This document shows positions 55,944-64,000 of a stretch of DNA of 64,000 nt, in pieces (the first letter of the stretch is position 1; every line of letters starts with the position of its first letter). The stretch is from assembly GCF_029227915.1 (NCBI RefSeq), contig NC_079876.1, positions 6,260,001 through 6,324,000 on the forward strand, in the 5' to 3' direction. Position numbers and translations under genes: made by a program. The notes below the pieces were generated by a model. The model did not search any database. It worked only from the letters and a program-made list of their open reading frames with translations, and was not told where the DNA came from. Source of the stretch: Hydractinia symbiolongicarpus (taxonomy: Eukaryota; Cnidaria; Hydrozoa; Anthoathecata; Hydractiniidae).

Positions 55944-56691
55944 TACGGCCGGAAATTCATGTAGACTGTTGTTTTGCGAGCTACTTTACGTACCGGCACC
56001 CTAAGCAACGTTCATTTACACATATGCGCGAAGAAAGACTGGACTTTCATTGTTTTCAGAAACTTTTATTAGAAAAAAAAGTACTTTCTTCAGGGATATT
56101 AACGTAACGAACTTTAAAAACATAAAGATATAATTATTACATTGATATGTTATCTTATAATAACTCTAGTTATCTTACAATTAGGACATTAATGTGAATA
56201 TCCACGCATTCCAAAATTACATTGATAGAGTTATCTTAAGATAGCACTTGTTATCTTAAAATAACTGTATTATGGTGACTTTTGAATGCCGTAGAGCTAA
56301 GCCGAAACCATCGCGCTATCGCAATTAAAAAAGTATTAAAATTAGAAACTTAAATTTAGAGTTAAAAACTCTAATTTAGTATTTTTAGAAAAAATAACTT
56401 TTCTTTTTTATTCCCAGATCTCCTTCCTGGTTATTCTGGAAGTTGGATATGTCAGGTTAACAATAACAAATTTTGAAGAGGTTTTTCTGATTGTGTAAAA
56501 TTTTTCTGACGCTAACGTTAATTATTTACTAAGGGTAATCCACCATACCTTAGTTTAAAGGGGCGATTGTGGAAGTCCCATGAAATGCCACATAGTGATG
56601 GTGTCACTTTAAAACACACCCAGTCCGGTCTGTGAACGGTTGGCGCTAGGAAGGGCATCCAGCTGTAAAACAATGCCAAAACTCTTTATTA

Positions 56692-58191
56692 ATGGCCGTA
56701 AGAATAGTTAATCAGACAAACTGCGTAAACGGGGCTGGAACTCTAAGGAGTGAAGGTGTCGCGCACGGTAGGACAGATGTCAGATGTGAGCATCGTCAGA
56801 CCGTTACCCAGCTATCACATCACAAGGTAGATAACACTAGGTTGAGGATGGCTAGTGTAAATGTTGGTACTCTGAGAGGTAGAGCAGGTGAAGTAGTTGA
56901 AATGTTAGAACGTAGATCTGTTGATATGTGTTGTGTTCAGGACGTTAGGTGGAGAGGAGCTTCAGTGAGATTTGTGGAAGGTAGGAGGGCAAGGTATAAG
57001 CTTTTTTGGATTGGTAATAGTGATGGATATGGAGGAGTTGGCATATTCGTTGCAGAGAAGTGGGTAGAAAAAGTAATAGATGTTATGCGTGTTAATAGTC
57101 GTATTATAGTGATAAAGTTTTTGATAGGTAATAGGATTGTCACTTTTCTGTCAGTTTATGCTCCACAGTGTGGACTCAGTGAGGAAGATAAAGATAAGTT
57201 TTATGATGAGTTAATAGCAGTCACATCAAAGTTTGGAGACACTGAACTTGTCATGGTGGGCGGCGACTTTAATGGTCATGTTGGGAAGTCATCTGAAGGT
57301 TATAGAGGTGTGCATGGAGGCTATGGATTTGGGAGCAGAAATAAGGAAGGGGAGAGATTGCTTGAGTTTGGAATGGCAACGGACATGGTCGTTTGCAACA
57401 CATCATTCAGTAAGAGACAGAGTAGGCTGATAACATATGAGTCAGGTGGTTGTAAGACACAGATAGATTACTTTTTGGTTAGAAAGTCAGACAAGAAAGT
57501 GGTGAAGGACGTGAAAGTTATATTGGGGGAAGAGTGTGTTTCCCAGCATAGGTTGCTGGTTTGTGATATTATCTTGAAGAGTGTCAGAGAAGCCAAGAGA
57601 AAGTACAGGCCTCGTCGAAAAGTCTGGAAGCTGAAGGAAGAGATTGTAGCAAGACAATTTAGTGCAAAAGTTCAGCAGTTAGCCTACAATAGTCAATGTG
57701 ATAGTGACAATGTTGAAAGTACTTGGACTACCTTGAAGAATTGTCTTCTAGAAGCTTCTGATGATACCTGTGGGTGGACGAAAGGACCAGCTAGACATAG
57801 ACAGACCTGGTGGTGGAATAATGAGGTTGACCAGTGTATAAAGGAAAAGAGGAAACTTTGGAAAGAGTGGAAGTCAGGTGGTAGTAAAAATATTTACTTA
57901 GAAGCTAATCGTCGGGCTCGTACAGCAGTGTATAAGGCAAAATCAGAAGCAGAGAGAAACAGATTTGCAGATGTGTTAAGAAGGGAAGACCAGCGCAATG
58001 AGGTATTCAAGATAGCAAAGCAAATGAAGAAGACTAATCAAGATATTGTAGGTGAGAAGTGTATACGTAATGATGAAGGTGTTTTGGCTAGCACAGAGGA
58101 GGAGAAAAGGGTAGCTTGGAAGAATCACAGAGGTTGCTTAACACTGAGTTTGATTGGGACGAGGATAATTTGTCTGATGATGATGTCGTAG
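56692..58191 (+). pseudogene. LINE endonuclease segment
   Basis: A 499-codon frame. Endonuclease hallmarks are present, but two catalytic positions are changed: the usual QETRW is QDVRW and the usual SDHRL is SQHRL. The frame after about residue 475 is spurious because the reading frame shifts. Confidence 0.75.
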
Positions 58192-59880
58192 AAGGGCCAG
58201 CCATGCAGATCAAGACAGAATGGGTAGTGGAGGCTATTAGGAAAATGAAGATTGGCAAGGCTGCGGGAGTATCAGGTATTGTTGCAGAGATGGTAAAAGC
58301 ATCTGGATATATTGGAGTTGAGCTTATTACAAGTCTTGCTAACCAGATTATAAAGGATGGTGCTATTCCGAGTGAGTGGTAGTCGAGTGTAATAGTGAAT
58401 TGTTTCAAGGGCAAGGGTGATGCATTAGAAAGGGGTAACTATAGAGGTTTGAAGTTGGTTGATCAAGTAATGAAAGTTATTGAAAGAGTGATTGATAAGT
58501 TACTTAGAGAAAGAATTGATATAGATAAGAGGCAATTTGGTTTTGTTCCAGGGCGTGGCACTACAGATGCAATATTCTTACTCAGACAGCTTCAGGAAAA
58601 GTATTTAGGAAAGAGAAAGAATCTCTATTATGCCTTTGTAGATTTAGAGAAAGCTTTTGATAGAGTGCCACGTAAAGTTATTTGGTGGGCTATGAGAAAA
58701 TTAGGTGTGGATGAGTGGCTAGTTACGATGGTTCAGTCTATGTACAGCAATGCTAGAAGTCGTGTCAGGATTAACGATTCACTTAGTGATGAATTTAGTG
58801 TAAATGTTGGTGTACATCAGGGTTCTGTACTTAGTCCTTTGTTGTTTATTCTAGTCTTAGAAGCGCTGTCGATGGAGTTCAGAACAGGTTGTCCATGGGA
58901 GTTATTGTATGCAGATGATTTGGTTCTCATAGCAGAGTTGATGGAAGAATTAGTTGAAAAGTTTGAGAACTGGAAGAAAGGACTAGAAGAGAAAGGGCTG
59001 AAGGTAAACACAGCAAAGTCTAAAGTCATGGTAAGTAGCATTGCAGCCAAGTGTGACCTTGTAGTTGGAAAGTGGCCTTGTGGAGTTTGCAGGAAAGGGG
59101 TTGGTAGTAACTCAATTTTTTGTCAGACTTGCAAGCATTGGGTACATAAGAAGTGCAGTAGTATTAGTGGAAGGTTAAGAGCTGGCATACAGTTTGTATG
59201 CAAGCGTTGCAAAGGTGAGATTATAGAGAATGAAGTATTTCCAGCTTTAATGATGTACAACAGTGGCTCGTTAGAGATAGTCAAGAACTTCTGTTACTTA
59301 GGTGATATGTTGGGCAGTGAAGGGGGTGTTGGAAGAAGTGTTACTTGCAGGATAGGTTCTGCTTGAAAAAAGTTTAGAGAGTTACTTCCTTTATTGACTA
59401 GCAGAGTCCTGTCAATTGAGGTAAAAGGTAGGTTGTATGAGGCCTGTGTAAGAAGTGTTATGTTGTACGGTAGTGAGACATGGGCAGTAAAGCAGGAAGA
59501 TCTTGACCGTTTAGAAAGGAATGATATGAGAATGGTTAGGTGGATGTGTAAGGCCAGTCTGAGAGACAGAAAGAGTTCAGATGAGCTAAGAAGCAGGCTA
59601 AGTCTCCGTAGAATTAAAGATGTTATCCAGATAAGAAGATTGAATTGGCTGGGGCACTTGGAAAGAATGGAGGAGGATAATTGGGTAAGAAAGTGTAGAG
59701 ACTTGATAGTTCCTGGGGCAAAGCCCAGAGGCAGACCGAGAAAGACTTGGTAGGAGGTTATAAGGACAGACTTGATAGAGAGGAAGTTGAGTTTAGATCT
59801 AACACAGTCTAGATCAGATTGGAAGAGGGTCATTAATATACCCCGTCCAACCCATGCTAGCATGGAAAACGGACGTTAAG
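58116..59880 (+). pseudogene. LINE reverse transcriptase and C-terminal segment
   Basis: One frame interrupted by TAG 58380, TGA 59364 and TAG 59751. RT blocks, including YADD, are intact at 58540-59035. The PHD-like finger lies at about 59073-59216 and the C-terminal domain at 59394-59753. Confidence 0.78.
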
Positions 59881-59911
59881 CCGAGAATGATGATGATGAT
59901 GATGAATCAAT

Positions 59912-62850
59912 TTCATTGTAGCGCGCTCTCAAAATGAGCCCTAAAAGAAAGTCAGCCTTTAGCAAAATAATGGCTATAAATATTTCATAAGTTATTAAAT
60001 GTTTCAATCTAAATATTTAATCATTACGGTTCATGACATTTCTTTACATTTCGGGGATCGTGTGCGCGGGGTTGATGATGGATTACAGGGCTACGTTACG
60101 GTAATCCCCTAAAAATGAGTTACTAAAATGGGAGAACAAAAGCGCGAATGGTCTTAAAAAGATCCTGAATCCAAACGTAGATCTTGATAAACGTAGGTCT
60201 CTTTTGATGTGTTTCTTTGTGAACTAAAGAATCTCAGTATAGTAGTCTCACAGGCTCTTTATAGGAGAACAGAGGTTTCTATTTTCACATGTATGTTATC
60301 AATTTATTATGTATAAATATGCCTCAGGGTAACATATCAAAGTTTCCAATAATCTGTTAGGTTTACTGAATTTTGTTTAATCTGACCTACATACTAACTA
60401 TGAGTATAGCCTAACGCAACTATGACATCATAACCATTGAAATTTTAAATTGCTTCTAGTCAACATTAGAGTAAAAATAAATAATAATAACATGTCTGTC
60501 ATGTCACATCATACTTCATTTTAAGTGAAGAAAATAAAAAAAAAAAGTTTGACCTTTGTTTCTCATTACTGCGAACATTTATGTCTGTTTTATAAAATAA
60601 TGTTTTATTTGAGTAAAAAATTTTGGAATGAATTTCTCTACAAATTGTCATTTTGCTCGTTATTCAGCAAATTATAAAGTGTAACCTTTTTGGAGTATGG
60701 CATTGAAAAATAGGTGCAAATTACACTCGTTTTTCCGTAGTATATTTCGTGCATATTAGCCAATCACAGAAAAACTTAACCACGTAAGAATATAAAAACC
60801 ATTTCCGTTAAGGTGGATTTCCACTTAAAATCAAACAAATCGAAAAGGAGCAATAAAAATACTGAAATTTGATTAGATATCTGCTAATTATTTTGTTTCA
60901 AAATTTTTTGTTCTTGAAAGTTGACTGGCTTTAAACCTTTCTGCTTTCTTAGCATTGAAATAAGCCACTCGGCCGCTATTCCTTTGCAGGCTTAATTTTG
61001 TTTTAAAAAGATTTAATCTTTGACGTCAGTTAACTAGAGAATTGATATTAAAACTGGCTGAACTGACTTGAACAACGCTCAATCAATAGTCATGTCTATG
61101 CCAAACCTACAATCTTGGGCGGCGTTTCTGGTTATAAAACATGGTGGAGGTAGGACCAGCTCATACATGTTGTCAACATTTCTGAAAGTACGGAGAGAAA
61201 AAGATATTTTTATATTCCCATTTTTTGCTAAAATTGACCCAGTTCCAAGTCATTCAACGTACAAAACGCCTCAGATTATTCTGGAGCCTGTTAACAATCC
61301 TGTTGATAACTCCAGCATTCATTATATCAAATCACTTTCTCCAGTCTCTTGAACTTTCGTTAATACTTCATAGAGAAAGACATAAACAGAAAAATAACTG
61401 ATACAAATATAATCTGATTTCTAACATATATACATTGTGCTTTTAAGCAATGTTAGCAGAGCTACATATCAGTCCAGAACCTTTAGGACTATGAAATATT
61501 TCTGCCAATTAATTGTAAAAAATGTTTAGTAGAATAAAAAAGTAATAAACCTATGTAAATAAGCAAAATAGAAAGAAAACAAAGCACTCAACACTACCAA
61601 AACAAAAGTAAGTACAAATAAAAAAGATATCGTTCTAAATTTTAAACACTTTCTGGACAAAGTAGTGATTTTATATATGTTTTTTTTACTTTTCGACCAA
61701 TAACAGCCTTGAAAAATTGTGCACTTAATAAAGTTCAGCATAATTAACGTAATATATATACACAAAAAGTTATTAAACAAAACAAAGATGCACGACATTT
61801 CATATTTTGTTACCACTTGCTATTTTAATATTACGCAGTAAAAGAAAGGAGGTAATTCAGCACGTCTTTTAACTCATTTTCTTTTCCGCTTCCCTTCCAC
61901 CCTCTCATTAGCGCTCAGGCTGTCAAATAGTATAACGCTTTCTAAACGTAAGTGTAATACAGCTAGTTATTTATATACTAGTTTATACTTCATGCATCTT
62001 TAGCACAAAGTGTAGATTATGAACGATTAGTTAGTGCAACACCCCAGTTCTATAAAACATCGCCTAAAAATTTTCTAACTATTTCGTCGGAATTTTTTTA
62101 TACGCCGGTTTTTACAACGGGAAATGTAATTGTTTTGTTATAAATTGGTGTATTGGTATTTTTTTGTTTCATTTAAAATGTTTTATCTGCAACATTTTTT
62201 AAAAAATTAGGGTGATAAGAATGCACGAAAAAAACGTCGATATTTCGACTAACAAGAACACTGTCAAGGAATATTAGAGCCAGTATTAAACACTGCAGGA
62301 CCTCTGAGGCAAGTTATATATATCCTAACATGGGGAGCAATGATTGGTGCATATTATAGTATCAGGATACGAAATTGAAGGAATCCCGCAACCCCCCTTG
62401 CCTCTGCATTCCACCACGCCACACGCAGATCGATGTTAAAAATTCCCAATTAGAAATACTGTCGTCCCAAAGTTTACAAAATTAAAGATAATCTTAAAAG
62501 CTCAAAAATAAACAACTTAGCTTTGGTCTAATTTAGGTAACACAGTAGTGTTCATCTTATTGGCGTATAGATATTTGAAAATATAAAAAATCAAACAAAA
62601 ACAATAGGGATAATACTAATAATTTGTCAAATTACAGAGTACCACTGTTTATTCAACATGCTGTCGTCGAGTGTTTAAAGTAGCCTCTTTGCAACGGTTG
62701 TTGGTTTTCGACTAGTGACTTACACGAAAGTCAAGCTAGTTGCGGGGGAAAGTGTATGATCACTGAGGACAAAAAAAACAAACTTAAATCATCTTAAATA
62801 TCACACTGAACATCCAAATATAACTACAAATGACAGGAAAGTTTCATATA
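59912..62850. other. Non-coding stretch
   Basis: A 94-codon frame at 61068-61352 has an ATG but no recognisable domain. Nothing else is supportable. Confidence 0.4.
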
Positions 62851-62856
62851 TAGTTT

Positions 62857-63486
62857 TATTACCCAGGTAAAAGGGCGGCATGTCATTGGTTACAACTTAC
62901 GGCATAGCGGGCAATAGCAACCGTGTTTAAAGTTTTAATAATCCATATAACTACGTCATTAACCCTATAATAACTGTTTATGAGGGCAATACCGGAGAAT
63001 ATTGACCGACGTCAAAGTATTGCCCAAGCTTGCGAAGGCAGTACGCGACAATAGCAACCATTCAATATTCGAAGGTATTGCCCGAAATAAACAGTTATTA
63101 TATGGATTATTAGCGACAAAAGTATAACATTATAAGCAAGATGTAGAAATCATGTCTTTATAGAAACTATTCCCATATGGAACGTACATTCGAAGTAAAA
63201 ATATATTTTTTTTAAATCGAATATCGTGTAAACATTACAGGTTTCATTGTGTAGCTACAACATAAAATTCTTTAAAAGATAAAAGTAAGTTTTACTTCTG
63301 TTTCGCTTTTTTGTTTACCGTTTTTCGTGTTTATTTACATTTAATGCTACCATATTTAAATTTTAAATATGGTTGCTATGGTAGCGGGCAATACCATGGA
63401 ATATTGTCCGCTATGACGTAAGTTCTAACCAATGACATTGGGCGATTTTTGGAAATATTGATGCCGCCCTTTTACCGGGTAATAAT
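62857..63486. mobile_element. ~630-bp inverted-repeat (MITE-like) element
   Basis: The left end TTATTACCCAGGTAAAAGGG then CGGCATGTCATTGGTTACAA mirrors the right end, whose reverse complement starts TTATTACCCGGTAAAAGGGC and also carries GTCATTGGTTAGAACTTACG. A second nested inverted repeat lies inside (TAATAATCCATATA at 62935 against its complement at 63103). No coding capacity, so a non-autonomous DNA transposon is likely. Confidence 0.7.
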
Positions 63487-63489
63487 TTC

Positions 63490-64000
63490 AAATATCCCAG
63501 TTAACACGGACTATTATTACAACTTCATGGTTTTCTCTACGACTGCGAGATATACTAGGGACCTTACACAACTGAAGTATTTTAGTCAATATATATTTTC
63601 TTTCAAAATTATCACATTCTCATAATTTTTTAAGAAAAAGGAATTTCAGCAGAGGTAAATTACTCACTTCTTTTTCCGCTATAGCCGCCTAAAACAAAAT
63701 TAACTTTAGTAGCTAGTAGCATACTAAAAAAAAAGACGGATGTGGCCTCCTTTTACAACCATATATACGCCAATTCTGGAGGCATTTTAGAGGATTACTT
63801 AAAGTTTTAATTTGCTAGTAAATATACACATTACACACTCAGAAAGAAATAATAAATCGTGAATTTAAACCCTAGAAAAACAAAACAAAACAAGGAAGAG
63901 CCAACAAGGCACTCGCTAACTACCTATCAATTTTCTTTAATTTTGGAACCTTGATTATCAGAAAAAATTATTTATGTTAAAATATTCATGTAAAGTATAG
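63490..64000. other. Non-coding stretch
   Basis: Nothing supportable seen. Confidence 0.45.

Larger units (their letters stand above)
56560..59910 (+). mobile_element. LINE (CFDP2/RTE-like non-LTR retrotransposon), nearly full length, inactive
   Basis: 5' region from about 56560; coding 56692-58191 in one frame, then 58116-59880 in another. Order: APE-type endonuclease (VNVGTLRGRAGEVVEML, GGDFNGHVGK, QIDYFL), linker, reverse transcriptase (FGFVPGRGTTDAI, FVDLEKAFDRVPR, VHQGSVLSPLLF, YADDLVL), a PHD-like finger (CGVCRKGVGSNSIFCQTCKH...CKRC), and a C-terminal LYGSETWAV...RRLNWLGHLERM...RGRPRKTW domain. The 3' end is a (TGA)n tail. It copies itself by target-primed reverse transcription. Breaks: frameshift near 58116-58190, TAG 58380, TGA 59364, TAG 59751. 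Clade assignment is from domain order only. Confidence 0.85.

Noticed and set aside
59925-59955. Resemblance of CTCAAAATGAGCCCTAAAA to the SINE body at about 3010
   Set aside because: Only about 20 bp and interrupted; not enough to call a second SINE.

Overview
This 64 kb window is AT-rich, intron-rich eukaryotic DNA. Coding exons are short and bounded by GT..AG introns, polyadenylation signals are AATAAA, and old mobile elements are dense. The element set (Penelope-like GIY-YIG, a CFDP2-type LINE, KDZ transposase, PIF/Harbinger with MADF, tRNA-derived SINEs) together with a DZIP3-type HEPN protein points to an early-branching animal, most likely a cnidarian. That assignment is inference. All gene models below were assembled by eye from reading frame, splice sites and intron phase; none was checked against transcripts or databases.

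Layout. 1-6.4 kb: non-coding, with a tRNA-derived SINE and a decayed PIF/Harbinger element. 6.4-17.7 kb: one large plus-strand gene of 8 coding exons, 1648 aa. It carries a DZIP3-type HEPN domain with an intact RNxxxH motif, a 21-residue-repeat coiled coil, a superfamily-1-helicase-like P-loop NTPase, two identical fibronectin III domains and ankyrin repeats. It resembles an innate-immune sensor/effector and is the most interesting object here. 17.7-34.4 kb: mostly non-coding, with a 128-bp satellite that has a trimeric higher-order repeat, a 30-bp minisatellite, and relics of zinc-finger, SWIM and PHD-bearing elements. 34.4-39.6 kb: relic ORF plus a multi-exon KDZ transposase with most phases intact. 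40.4-42.9 kb: a seven-exon plus-strand gene joining a divergent homeodomain, an HMG-box-like segment and a C-terminal chromodomain. 43.4-47.4 kb, minus strand: a pseudokinase exon and, upstream of it, a clean five-exon gene for a 124-aa protein I do not recognise. 45.6-51.2 kb: a 503-bp element containing a split tRNA-like sequence, present twice; its second copy sits between the halves of a 625-bp direct duplication that contains exon-like sequence. 52-56 kb: short repeats, a HIRAN-like relic and a hydrophobic ORF. 56.5-59.9 kb: an almost full-length LINE with one frameshift and three in-frame stops. 60-64 kb: non-coding, with a 630-bp inverted-repeat element.

The genes do not form a pathway. 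The window reads as one immune-type gene, a transposon-derived or transposon-adjacent cluster (KDZ plus homeodomain/HMG/chromodomain), and two minus-strand genes in a sea of repeats.
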